This document shows positions 1 to 9,700 of a stretch of DNA of 64,000 nucleotides, one piece after another. Both the position numbers and the translations under genes were made by a program. Position 1 is the stretch's first letter. Each line of letters starts with the position of its first letter. The notes under the pieces were generated by a model. It saw nothing but the letters and a program-made list of their open reading frames with translations. It was not told the DNA's origin and did no database searches. This DNA comes from JACVRW01 sp963825345 (GTDB taxonomy: Bacteria; Actinomycetota; Thermoleophilia; Solirubrobacterales; Thermoleophilaceae), in contig CAWGSQ010000012.1 in assembly GCA_963825345.1 (NCBI GenBank), forward strand, positions 186,001 through 250,000, in the 5' to 3' direction.

Positions 1-2580
1 ATAGGTGACCTTGTCCGCGGCGCCCGCGCCACAGTCGTCCTGATCGGCGAAGGCGTCGCGGCTCTTCAGGTGGTCGTCCTCCGTGCCGCCGAGCAGTGTG
101 TCGGCGCCGTCGCCCCCCACCAGCGTGTCGGGACCGGCGCCACCGTCGAGCGCGTTGGCCTCCGAGTTCCCGGTCAGGCTGTCACCGGCAGGGCCGCCGA
201 TCACGTTCTCGACATCGCCGTCCACGCGGTCGTCGCCGTTGTTTACGCCCGCCTGGCCGTCGTCGAACGCGCTCGTCCCAATCGTGACTGTCACAGCCAC
301 GCTGCGGCCGGCGTAGGAAACCGTGTCCGTCCCAACGCCGCCTGCGACGGCGTCACGCGCCGCGGTGCCCGGGATCAACGTGTCGGCTCCGGCGCCGCCG
401 GAGAGCTGCGTGACGCCGGTGCCCGTCGCGCCCACCGAGCTGATCGTGTCGCCGTCGTCGCCGCCGTTCAGGGTGGAGGCCAGGCTCGTCCCGGTCGAGA
501 GGTTGTCGGCCCCGGCGTCGCCGTTCAGCGTCTCGAGCGATCCGCCGCCGGCGTTGAGCGTGTCCCCGTCGGCGCCGCCGTTCAGCTGATCCTGCCCGGC
601 ATCGCCGTTCAGCGAATCGGTACCGGCATCGCCGTTCAGGGTGTCGCTGTTGGCGCCGCCGTTGAGCGTGTCCGCCGAGGTGCCGCCGTTCAAGAGGTCG
701 TTGTCGTCGCCGCCGTTAAGGATGTCCACGCCGTCCCCGCCGTTCAGGTTGTCCCCGGCCGTGATGGCCGTGCCCGCCTCGTTGCCGCCGTTCAGTGTGT
801 CGCCTGCCCCCAGGCCGTTCAGCGTGTCCGCGCCGCCGCTACCACCGTTCAGCACATTGGCCGCACTGCTGCCGGTGATCGTGTCGCTGCCGCCCCCGCC
901 GTCGACGTTCTCGACGCTGCTGTAGACGCGGTCGCCCTCCCCGGCCTGGCCGTCGTTCGCGGCGGGCAGGATGATCGGGTTGGGCGGGGCCTCCGGAATG
1001 TCGATTGTCAGGTTCCCGAACCGCCCGGAGTAGTCGGCGAGGTCGATGCCGTCGCCTCCGATCAGGTCGTCGGGCTCCGGATCGAAGAACACCGCGTTGG
1101 CGGTATCCCCATCGAGGATGTCGTTCCCCTCGCCGCCGTCGAGGTGATCGTCGTCGCTCGCGAGGACGAGCTCCGTCGTGCCATTGCCGCGCAGGATGTC
1201 GTTCTGGCCCAGGCCGTCGATGTGGTCGTCGCCGAAGCCGCCGCGCAGCTCGTTGATCCCGGTGGATCCGCCCGAAGGGCCGAAGAAGAAGCTGCTGCCG
1301 GTGATGTCGTCGTCGCCGCGCCCTCCCCAGATGTTCTCGATGCTCAGCCTGATCCGGTCGCCTTCCCCAGCGGCGCCGTCGTTCGTGACGCCGTCGAGGT
1401 TCAGCACCAGGTCGGGCGCGCGCCCCTCGTAGCTCGCCACGTCGCCGGTTCCGCCGGAACCGTCAAGCACGTCCGCCCCGGTCCAACCGTTGAGCACGTT
1501 GTTTGACGCGTTCCCGATGAGCTCGTCGTCGCCCGTGCCACCGTGGATGTTCTCCACCGTCGTGCCGATGTTGTCGTCCTCCCCGGAGGCCCCGTCGTCG
1601 GCGACGCCGTCGGCATCGATCACGAGGTTCGCGGTGCGGGTCTTGTAGGTGACGAGGTCGCCGGTGCCGTCGCCGCCGTTGACGGCGTCGTCATCGCTGA
1701 AGGTCACCGGTCCCGCCGTGATCGGGCCCGGCCCGGGATCGAACGTGTCGTCGCCGCCGAGGCCGCTGAGCGCGTCGTCCCCGGCTCCACCGGCGAGCGA
1801 GTTCGGGCCGCCGTCGCCGGTGAGCGTGTCGTTACCGGCGCCGCCGATGAAATTCTCGATTCCGGGATAGGTGTTGCCGGCCCCGCTGTCCGTGTTGTTC
1901 GCGATGGCGCTGACGTTGCCGCTGCGGTTCGAGAAGTCGAAGGTGTCGTTGCCCGGGCCGCCGTCCGGCTCGGTCCTGTCGAGCGGCTGGCTCGTCCTCA
2001 GGACGTCGTCCCCGGCGTCTCCGAAGAGGACGTCCGCGGCGTCGTCCGTCGTCACCACGGTGTCGTCGCCGTCGCCGCCGTGCAGATCGTCGACGTGGCC
2101 ACTGGCGCTGATCGAGTCGTTACCGGCGTCGCCGTAGATGGCCGTGATGACCTGCGGCGTCACGCGTGCTTGGTCGTCCATGTCGCCGAGCCTCACCGTG
2201 GTGTGCGCCCCGCTCGCGAGCTTCCCGAGTGCGCTGCAGCGCACGTGGTGGTCGCTGATCTGATTGCAGGTGGGATCCTCGGCGCCAGGAGGGTTTTCGG
2301 TCATGTCGGGCGGAAGCACGATCACAGCCCCGGGATCCTCGACGTCGTAGGTGCTCGAGTAGGTACCCGTGGAGTGGGTGCTGATCGTGAGGTCGTTCGC
2401 CTCGCCGGCTGCGGCCGTGTAGGTGAAGTGCTGGTTGATGCAGCCGCCCCCGTTGATGGCGTGGCAACCGCTCACGTGTGCCGTGGAAGCGCGTGCCAGC
2501 CCTGGCGCAAACGCCGAGAGCACTAGAAACGTGAGAAGCACCAGGAAGGCGCTTCGCCCGCCTGTCAGGTGGGCCACCAT
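1..2580 (-). CDS. Secreted RTX-type calcium-binding repeat protein (C-terminus beyond left edge)
   Basis: The frame is open from an ATG at 2580 to the window edge, so at least 860 residues are encoded and the C-terminus is missing. The N-terminus is a signal peptide with a hydrophobic stretch over residues 10-25 and a likely cleavage after an ALAR/A-type site. A cysteine-containing domain of about 120 residues follows. From about residue 150 onward there are dense glycine/aspartate nonapeptides of the GGxGxDxLx type (GGDGDD, GGAGNDTL, LNGG), which in this family form Ca2+-loaded parallel beta-rolls in exported proteins. Segments of about 90 residues separate the repeat blocks and end in NDGxxGExD. 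No catalytic domain is visible in the part present. The repeats give long spurious reading frames on the plus strand. Function beyond calcium-dependent folding at the surface or outside the cell is unknown. Confidence 0.85.
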   Translation of the reverse strand, partial: MVAHLTGGRSAFLVLLTFLVLSAFAPGLARASTAHVSGCHAINGGGCINQHFTYTAAAGEANDLTISTHSTGTYSSTYDVEDPGAVIVLPPDMTENPPGAEDPTCNQISDHHVRCSALGKLASGAHTTVRLGDMDDQARVTPQVITAIYGDAGNDSISASGHVDDLHGGDGDDTVVTTDDAADVLFGDAGDDVLRTSQPLDRTEPDGGPGNDTFDFSNRSGNVSAIANNTDSGAGNTYPGIENFIGGAGNDTLTGDGGPNSLAGGAGDDALSGLGGDDTFDPGPGPITAGPVTFSDDDAVNGGDGTGDLVTYKTRTANLVIDADGVADDGASGEDDNIGTTVENIHGGTGDDELIGNASNNVLNGWTGADVLDGSGGTGDVASYEGRAPDLVLNLDGVTNDGAAGEGDRIRLSIENIWGGRGDDDITGSSFFFGPSGGSTGINELRGGFGDDHIDGLGQNDILRGNGTTELVLASDDDHLDGGEGNDILDGDTANAVFFDPEPDDLIGGDGIDLADYSGRFGNLTIDIPEAPPNPIILPAANDGQAGEGDRVYSSVENVDGGGGSDTITGSSAANVLNGGSGGADTLNGLGAGDTLNGGNEAGTAITAGDNLNGGDGVDILNGGDDNDLLNGGTSADTLNGGANSDTLNGDAGTDSLNGDAGQDQLNGGADGDTLNAGGGSLETLNGDAGADNLSTGTSLASTLNGGDDGDTISSVGATGTGVTQLSGGAGADTLIPGTAARDAVAGGVGTDTVSYAGRSVAVTVTIGTSAFDDGQAGVNNGDDRVDGDVENVIGGPAGDSLTGNSEANALDGGAGPDTLVGGDGADTLLGGTEDDHLKSRDAFADQDDCGAGAADKVTY

Positions 2581-2652
2581 GGTCGTAGGCGAAGGACGGT
2601 GCCGAGGCCGCTTCAACCCTACGCCCGCCCTGAGGGTTCCGCCAGTACCGAA

Positions 2653-3651
2653 TTAGGCCAGGGGTTGCCAGCGCTCCGGATCCTCGCCGTCCACCCGCTC
2701 CACCTCGCCGCCGAGCTCCATGTGATTCAGGTAGCAGAGGGCCTCCGTCAGGCCCCAGCCGATCATGAGCGGCTCCGGGAGGTCGACGTCCTCCCACATC
2801 TCCGGGACGATGTCGAACGCCGTGCGGGGGCCGTCACGGAGCGACGCTTTGATCCGGTCAATGCGCTCCGCGATGGTCCTGCGGTTCTCGGCGATCAAGG
2901 CCCGCGCGTTCCGCACCGGGCGGCCGTGTCCCGCGAGCACGAGCCCGACGTCCAACCCGTCGACGACGTCGAGGCTCCGTAGGAATTCGCCGGCGGGGTC
3001 CGGCGTGTAGCCGTAGTCGTAGTAGAGCGACACGCGGCCGAGCAGATGGTCGCCCGACAGGAGGAGGCCGTGCTCGGGCTGGTGCAGCACCACGTGAGAG
3101 GGCGCGTGGCCGGGTGTCTCGTGCACTTGCCACACGCCGAGGTCTGTCTCGACCTCCACCCCGGGCAGGAGGTCGCGGTCCGGCGTCACGATGTCGGCGA
3201 TCCCAAAGCTCGGCTCGCCTCGCGCCTCGCGGTAGGCGGCGAGCGTGTCCGCCGGCACGCCCGACTGGCGCGCGATCTCGAAGCGCCGCTCGAAGGCGCG
3301 CTCTGGATCCTCGGCCGCCTTCGTCATGTGCTCGTGGTTCGGGTGCATCCAGAGCTCGGCGCCGGTGCGCTCCATGATCGGCGCCGCCTGGCCGTAGTGA
3401 TCGGAGTGCGCGTGCGTGCAGACCACCAGGCGCACGTGCTCCACGCGCAGGCCCGCCTGGTCCAGAGCGAGCTCGAGCTGGCGCATCGAACCGGGCTCGT
3501 GGAGGCCGGTATCCACGAGCACCACGCCGTCGCCGGCGGCTATCGCGTAGGCGTTGCCGTGGGGCACCCCGGGCCAGGGCAGCGGCAGGCGCAGCCGCCA
3601 GAGTCCGGGCAGCACCCTGTCGGCGCGGGCCAGTTCGCGTCGCCTTGCCAC
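2653..3651 (-). CDS. MBL-fold metallohydrolase
   Basis: A 332-residue metallo-beta-lactamase superfamily hydrolase. The metal-binding signature is THAHSDHYG near residue 81, followed by SGDHLL (third metal site) near 198 and a C-terminal GHGRP near 243. The N-terminal half has the usual beta-strand lead-in ending in VDTGLHE. The C-terminal 80 residues form a helical extension as in lactonase and glyoxalase-II-like members that have a winged-helix-like tail. It lies 12 bp downstream of the flavoprotein gene ending at 3664 on the same strand, so the two are probably co-transcribed. The substrate cannot be told from sequence; a thioester, lactone or similar ester is plausible for the family. Confidence 0.88.
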   Translation of the reverse strand: MARRRELARADRVLPGLWRLRLPLPWPGVPHGNAYAIAAGDGVVLVDTGLHEPGSMRQLELALDQAGLRVEHVRLVVCTHAHSDHYGQAAPIMERTGAELWMHPNHEHMTKAAEDPERAFERRFEIARQSGVPADTLAAYREARGEPSFGIADIVTPDRDLLPGVEVETDLGVWQVHETPGHAPSHVVLHQPEHGLLLSGDHLLGRVSLYYDYGYTPDPAGEFLRSLDVVDGLDVGLVLAGHGRPVRNARALIAENRRTIAERIDRIKASLRDGPRTAFDIVPEMWEDVDLPEPLMIGWGLTEALCYLNHMELGGEVERVDGEDPERWQPLA

Positions 3652-3663
3652 GGGTGAATCCTC

Positions 3664-5262
3664 TCAGGGGTCGAGCAGGACACCGGGGTTGAGGATCCCG
3701 GCGGGGTCCACGGCGGACTTCGCCGCACGCAGAGCGTCTGCGAACGGCTCGGGGCGCTGGCGGTCGTACCAGGGCCTGTGGTCACGACCGACCGCGTGAT
3801 GGTGCGTGATCGTGCCGCCCGCCACGATGATCGCCTCGGAGGCCGCCTGCTTCAGCTCGGCCCACTGCTCGAGCTCGGCGCCGCGGCGGGCGGGCGCGAG
3901 CACCGTGAAGTAGGGCGCGGCGCCGTCCGGATACACGTGCGTGAGCCGGCAGGTCACGACGCCCTCGCCGGAAAGCGCCGCGCGGACGCCCTCGCGCACG
4001 CCGTCGACCAGACCCTCGAAGCGGTCCCAGGTGATCGCCGTCTCGAAGGTCTCGGCGAGGACGCCGGCCGCGACCAGCGTGTCGCGCAGGTAGGGCGCCT
4101 GGAGGAAGGCGTCGCGCCAAGCGCCCTCGGATTCGCCGCGCTTGGCGGCGGAGCCCGCGCCGCGGCCGCCGCCGGCCTCGGTGTCGCGCTCGCGCCGACC
4201 GCCGCCGTGGTCGGCGCACAGCTCGAGCGCGCGGGCCCTCCATGGGCCGAGCTCATGGTCGGCTGACTCGAAGCCCAGCACGAGCAGAGCCTGGTCGGCG
4301 GGCGCCGCGCCGGTGAGCGCCGCCTCGCCGGGGTCGAGCAGCCGGCAGTTCGACGGATGCAGGCCGGACTGCGACAGCGCGCGCACCGCCTGCGCGCCCG
4401 ATTCGAACGAGTCGAACAGCACCGCCGCTGACTCGCGGAAGCGCGGCACGTCCTGCACTCGCATCCATGCCTCGGTGATCACGCCGAGGATGCCCTCGGA
4501 GCCGATCAGCATCCGGTCCGGGCTCGGTCCGGCCCCGGATCCGGGCAGCCGCCGGCTCTCCCACCAGCCGCGCGGGGTGAGCGCGCGAAGCGACTCGACA
4601 AAGTCGTCGATGTGAGTGTGGAGGGTCGCGTAGTGGCCGCCGGCGCGCGTGGCGATCCAGCCACCGAGCGTCGAGTACTCGAACGACTGCGGGAAGTGCC
4701 TCAGCGTGAGGCGGTGCTCGCGCAGCTGCTCCTCGAGGCCAGGCCCGGTGGCGCCCGCCTGGATGCGCGCCGCTCGCGATGCCGCATCGACCTCCAGCAC
4801 CCGGTCCATCGCCTTCAGGTCGATGGTCACGGTCGGCAGATCCGGCGGAGGCTCAACGCCGCCGACCACGCTCGTTCCGCCGCCGAACGGGATCGCGGCC
4901 GCGCCCGCCTCCTCGCACCACGCGAGCACCCGCTCGAGCTCGGCCTCGTCCGAGGGATGCGCCACCGCGTCCGGCGGGTTGTCGAACTCCCCGCGGAACG
5001 CCTTCACGACGTCGCGGTACGACTTCCCGTACGCGTGTGCAGCGCGCTCGTACGGGTCGGCGCGGCAGATCGCGGCAAGGGAAGCCGGCGGCTCCAGCCG
5101 CGGAGGCCGAAGCTCGACGTCCTCGAGCCGAGCGGGCCGCTCGACCTCGACCGGGCCGAACCCGAGGTGCTCGCGCGCCCCCGCGGCCGCAGCCTCGACC
5201 TGCTCGTGCGACGGCTGCTGGTCCTCGAAGCCCCAGCCCCAGAACTTCCGACGGCGCGTCAT
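3664..5262 (-). CDS. FAD-binding oxidoreductase, alkyl-DHAP synthase-like
   Basis: A 532-residue protein of the vanillyl-alcohol-oxidase flavoprotein family. The N-terminal FWGWGFED motif is typical of bacterial alkyldihydroxyacetonephosphate-synthase (AGPS) homologues. The FAD-binding domain has GGGTSVVGG near residue 127 and GGWIATRAGGHYAT near 200. The C-terminus carries a THHHAVG active-site histidine cluster and ends in the canonical LDPAGILNPGVL-type tail (here VDPAGILNPG). Eukaryotic AGPS makes ether lipids; many actinobacterial relatives have unproven substrates, so only the AGPS-like family is claimed. An insertion rich in R/G/E lies near residues 350-375. It is the first gene of a likely two-gene unit with the MBL hydrolase. 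Confidence 0.85.
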   Translation of the reverse strand: MTRRRKFWGWGFEDQQPSHEQVEAAAAGAREHLGFGPVEVERPARLEDVELRPPRLEPPASLAAICRADPYERAAHAYGKSYRDVVKAFRGEFDNPPDAVAHPSDEAELERVLAWCEEAGAAAIPFGGGTSVVGGVEPPPDLPTVTIDLKAMDRVLEVDAASRAARIQAGATGPGLEEQLREHRLTLRHFPQSFEYSTLGGWIATRAGGHYATLHTHIDDFVESLRALTPRGWWESRRLPGSGAGPSPDRMLIGSEGILGVITEAWMRVQDVPRFRESAAVLFDSFESGAQAVRALSQSGLHPSNCRLLDPGEAALTGAAPADQALLVLGFESADHELGPWRARALELCADHGGGRRERDTEAGGGRGAGSAAKRGESEGAWRDAFLQAPYLRDTLVAAGVLAETFETAITWDRFEGLVDGVREGVRAALSGEGVVTCRLTHVYPDGAAPYFTVLAPARRGAELEQWAELKQAASEAIIVAGGTITHHHAVGRDHRPWYDRQRPEPFADALRAAKSAVDPAGILNPGVLLDP

Positions 5263-5273
5263 CGCCGAAGAGC

Positions 5274-6707
5274 CTATGGCTCCACGCGCCGCCGCTCGGC
5301 CCGTGCGGAGCCGCCGTGGGCGTCGATCTGGACGAGATCGGCCGCCACGGGCTTGAAGCCGCCCTCTCGTCCGTAGATCAGCACGGCGAGCCCGAAGGGC
5401 TGGTTCTTCTCCAGGTTGCCGGTTCCGCCGCCACCCACGGTCCCCCCGTTCAGCTCGAGCAGGTTGGTGGACGAGTGGAAGCTCTGCATGTGCGTGTGTC
5501 CGGTCAGGAGGGCCAGCGGGCGCCGCGGCGGGATTCGGCGAAGCTCGTCCACGGCGCTCTCCGCGAGCGCGGGTGAGTGCACCATCACCACGTCCACGCG
5601 GCCGAGCAGCGGCCGCAGCCAGTCGCGGAACTCCTCCTGCTGCTCCGGGGTGGGCCGTGGCTCGCGGAGCTGGCGGAAGCGGTCGCGAGCGCGGCGCTCG
5701 AATGGGTCGGCGTAGCCCGCCACGCGCACGCCGCGCACCCTCACGACCACCGGCCCATACGTCCCGTCCGCCCGGAGCCGGCCGCGCTGCGTGAGCACGA
5801 TGCCGCCGGCCAGGGCCATCCGGCGGACGAGCGCGTCCGAGTCGTGGTTGCCGGAGACGAACACGAACGGGTGGCCGATCCTCACGATCCGCTGCACGAG
5901 CGTGAACTCGAACGGCGAGCCGCTCGAGGTGAGGTCGCCCGCGAAGAAGAGCGGCCTCTGCCCCACCGCGCGGTCGAGGGCCGGAAGGGCGAGCAGGTTG
6001 TTGTGCAGGTCCGACGCCAGGACGAGGTGATTGAGGTCGCGCCCGGGCTCACGCTGCGAGCTCGTGGCCACGAGACGCGCCAGCCCCACGAGCTGCTCGT
6101 TCAACTCCTCCGTGATCACCCGCGCGGAGCCCTGGGCCTGCTCCACCGCCCGCAGCGCCACGGGGATGTCGGGGCCGTTGGCGTAGTACTGCGGGTCGGC
6201 GATCGTCCCACGCGGAGGGAGCAGCAGCGCGAGGGCCAGGGAGCCGGCCAGCGCGGTACCGAGCGCCGTGGCGAACAGCCATCGCAGCCGCGGGGCGCCG
6301 CGACCGCGCACGGCGAGCGCCACGATCAGCCCGGCCGCAAGGCCGAAGGCGAAGACCACCAGCAGGAGCACCCGCAGGTAGGACGCCACAGCATCGCGCG
6401 CCTCCCCTCGCACCGCCTCCACATCGGGGAGCTGGCCGGCGGCGAGCCGCTCGGCTGCCTCCCGGTCCACGGTCCGAACGTCGATCGACAGCCGGGCCGG
6501 GAGCCGCACGGCGCCGAAGCGCGCACCCCAGTCCACGAGCGGGACATACAGGTCGAGAGCGCCCGAGTGGAACGGCTGCACAGACAGCTCGATCCGGCCC
6601 ACGCTGAGCTCGCGCTCCGCGCTATAGGTCGCGAGCGCGAGCAGGCCCCCGCCGAGAACGGCGATCACGACGAGGGCCACCGCGGCACCGCTGCGGATGG
6701 TCCTCAC
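5274..6707 (-). CDS. Membrane-anchored calcineurin-like metallophosphoesterase
   Basis: About 477 residues from GTG 6707. A longer frame starting at 6767 is possible but would overlap the divergent gene at 6758. The N-terminal half is a membrane module with a first helix at residues 5-27, an extracytoplasmic segment of about 85 residues, then two more helices. The C-terminal half is the phosphoesterase domain with its five motifs in order: SDLHNN, GDLTS, GNHDS, VHSP and GHTHMQ. These supply the binuclear metal ligands. The domain should face the cytoplasm or outside depending on helix count, which is not resolved. It ends 11 bp upstream of the flavoprotein gene, on the same strand. Substrate unknown. 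Confidence 0.85.
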   Translation of the reverse strand: MRTIRSGAAVALVVIAVLGGGLLALATYSAERELSVGRIELSVQPFHSGALDLYVPLVDWGARFGAVRLPARLSIDVRTVDREAAERLAAGQLPDVEAVRGEARDAVASYLRVLLLVVFAFGLAAGLIVALAVRGRGAPRLRWLFATALGTALAGSLALALLLPPRGTIADPQYYANGPDIPVALRAVEQAQGSARVITEELNEQLVGLARLVATSSQREPGRDLNHLVLASDLHNNLLALPALDRAVGQRPLFFAGDLTSSGSPFEFTLVQRIVRIGHPFVFVSGNHDSDALVRRMALAGGIVLTQRGRLRADGTYGPVVVRVRGVRVAGYADPFERRARDRFRQLREPRPTPEQQEEFRDWLRPLLGRVDVVMVHSPALAESAVDELRRIPPRRPLALLTGHTHMQSFHSSTNLLELNGGTVGGGGTGNLEKNQPFGLAVLIYGREGGFKPVAADLVQIDAHGGSARAERRRVEP

Positions 6708-6757
6708 CGCCCACAAGCTAGCGGCGCCCCGCGCGGGGGCTACAGTTGAGTGCTGGG

Positions 6758-9700
6758 ATGGCCACACGCGCCACGAGCGTTCAGATCACGATGCCCCAGA
6801 TGGGCGAGTCGGTTACCGAAGGCACGGTCCTGGGTTGGCTGAAGCAGGTCGGTGACCGGGTCGACGCCGACGAGCCGCTCGTCGAGATCTCCACGGACAA
6901 GGTGGATGCCGAAGTGCCGGCGCCCGTGTCCGGAACGCTTGTAAACATCGCCGCGGAAGCCGATGAGACGGTTCAGGTGGGAAGTGTGCTCGGCGAGATA
7001 GAGCCCGACGGCGAGGGAGCCGCCCCGGCGGCCCCCGCCGAGAGCAGCGAGTTGACGGACGTCGCCTTCCCAGAGATGGGGGATTCGGTCGCCGAGGGCA
7101 CGATCCTCGAGTGGCGCGTGAAGCCGGGCGACGCGGTCGCCGTCGACGATCCCCTGGTCGAAATTTCAACCGACAAGGTCGACGCCGAGCTGCCCTCACC
7201 CGTGGCGGGCACGATCGCCGAGATCCTCGTCCAGGCCGACGAGACGGTGGCCGTCGGAACGGTGTTGTGCCGAATTGCTGGAGGTGCCGGAGCGTCGAAT
7301 GGGCCGGTGCAGCCGAGCGCCGAGCCCACGGAGACGAAACCCGCCGTGGGCGCACCGGCGACAAACGGCGGAAACGCGACCCCGGTGGCCGCACGAATCG
7401 CGAGCGCTCACGGGCTTGACGTGGAGTCGATCACTGGGTCCGGGCCGCGCGGACGGGTGACGAAGGAGGACGTGCTCGCCGCCGTCGAGGGGAATGGCGG
7501 AGGCGCCGCCCCCGCACCGGCGGCCGCCGACGTGAAGCCCATCCGCGGTCCCGCGGCCACGCTCGTGAAGTTCATGAACGAGAGCCGCTCGATCCCCACC
7601 GCCACGAGCTTCCGCACGGTGCCGGTGGACGCGCTCGACGGCCGTCGCAAGGAGCTGAAGGCCGCCGACAAGAAGCTCTCGTTCACGCACCTGATCGCCT
7701 GGGCGATCGTGCAGGCAGCGGGCGACATGCCGGTGATGGGCCACGCGTACGCCGAGGAGGACGGGAAGCCGCAGCGCGTGACGCCGGGCAGCATGAGCCT
7801 CGGGCTGGCCGTGGACGTGGAGCGCAAGGACGGCACGCGCTCGCTCGTGGTGCCGGTTCTGCGCGACGCCAGCGAGCTCAGCTTCGCCGACTTCGTGGCG
7901 CGCTACGACGAGCTGGTGGTGGGCGCGCGCGACAACACCCTTCAGCCGGACGCCTATCAAGGGGCGAACATCACGCTCACCAACCCTGGCGGAATCGGCA
8001 CCGTGGCGAGCGTGCCGCGCCTGATGCCCGGCCAGGGGACGATCGTCGCGACCGGTGCCATCGGCTATCCGCCGGGTCTGACCAAGGTCGATCCCGACCG
8101 GCTCGCCGAGCTCGGGGTCCAGAAGGTCATGACGATGACCTCGACCTACGACCACCGCGTGATCCAGGGCGCGGAGTCCGGCGCGTTCCTCCGCCGCATC
8201 GACCAGCTGCTTCAGGGCGAGGACGGCTTCTACGAGTCGGTGTTCGAGGCCGTGGGGGTGACCCCACGGGCCGAGGGCCCGGCCACTCCCGCGCCGGTCA
8301 CGGCCGCGGAGCCGGTTCCCGCGGCCGCCACCCCCGCCGCTGCGCCCGGCGTGGACGCCGCGCTGCTCCAGGCGGTCCAGGCGGCCACGTCCCTGGTGAA
8401 GGCACACCGCATGCACGGCCATCTCGCCGCCCGGCTCGACCCGCTCGGTTCAGAGCCGGTCGGCGACCCCGCCCTCGAGCCCGCCACCGTCGGCCTGAAC
8501 GACGAGCTCATGCGCCGCATCCCCGCTTCGGTGCTCCGCGTGGCCGTGCCAGGTGAGACCTTCGCCGACGCGCTCCCGAAGCTGCGCGAGACCTACACCG
8601 GCACGATCGCCTACGAGATCGAGCACATCTCGGACCACGAGCAGCGCATCTGGCTGCGCAAGAACATCGAGTCGGGCACGTACCGCCAGCCGCTCGAGCC
8701 GGACGCTCGGCGGCGCCTGCTCCAGCGCCTGTCCGAGGTGGAGGCGCTCGAGAACTACCTGCACAAGGCCTTCCTCGGTAAGAAGCAGTTCTCGATCGAG
8801 GGACTCGACTCGATCGTCCCGATGCTGGATGAGACGATCGAGCTCGGAGCCGGCGCCGGCGCCCGCGAGGTCGTGCTCGGCATGGCGCACCGCGGGCGGC
8901 TGAACGTGCTCGCCCACACCGTCGGCCGGCCCTACGCCGCGATCCTCGCGGAGTTCGAGGGAGAGCAGACGCTCGCCGTGGACACCGCCGCGCCCGAGGG
9001 CGGCACCGGTGACGTGAAGTACCACTACGGCGCCAGCGGCACGTACTCCACCGAGGCGGGTCGCGCCGTGACCGTGACGCTCTCCCCGAATCCGAGCCAC
9101 CTCGAGTTCGTGAACCCCGTGATCGAGGGTCGCGCCCGCGCCGACCAGACCACGCGCAAGGCCCGCGAGCTCGCCCACGACCCGGCTGCCGTCGTGCCCG
9201 TCGTGATTCACGGCGATGCCGCCTTCCCCGGCCAGGGCATCGTCTCCGAGACCCTGAACCTCCAGGCGCTACCCGGCTACAGCACGGGCGGCACGATCCA
9301 CCTGATCGCGAACAACCAGCTCGGCTTCACGACCGACCCGCACGAGAGCCGCTCCACGCGCTACGCGTCGGACCCCGCGAAGGGCTTCGACATGCCGATC
9401 ATCCACGTGAACGCCGACGATGTGGAGGCGTGCGTATCCGCCGTGCGCCTGGCGCACGCCTACCGCGAGACCTTCGGCCGCGACGCGCTCATCGACCTGA
9501 TCGGCTACCGCCGCTTCGGCCACAACGAGACCGACGAGCCCGCGTACACGCAACCGCAGATGTACGAGCTGATCAAGAACCACCCGCCGGTGCGCAAGCT
9601 CTACGCCGATCGTCTCGTGGCGGACGGTGTCGTGAGCCAGGAGGAGGCCGAGCGCATGGCGAGCGAGGCCTACGAGCGCATGGGAGCGGCGCACACCGAG

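Noticed and set aside
283..297. TGTCACA sequence in the RTX gene as another ECF41 promoter
   Set aside because: It is inside coding sequence, lacks the TCC extension and has no gene start downstream.
400..860. Regular short repeats resembling a CRISPR array
   Set aside because: The period is a coding repeat of Asn-Gly-Gly-Asp nonapeptides, variable in sequence, with no spacers and no cas genes.
70..1506. Long plus-strand open frame (478 codons) and other overlapping frames over the first 2.5 kb
   Set aside because: They are antisense to the RTX repeats; codon composition and protein-like sequence support the minus-strand frame only.
6727..6738. 12-bp palindrome CCCCGCGCGGGG before kgd
   Set aside because: Simple GC-rich palindromes are expected by chance in this composition; no second site or regulator supports it.
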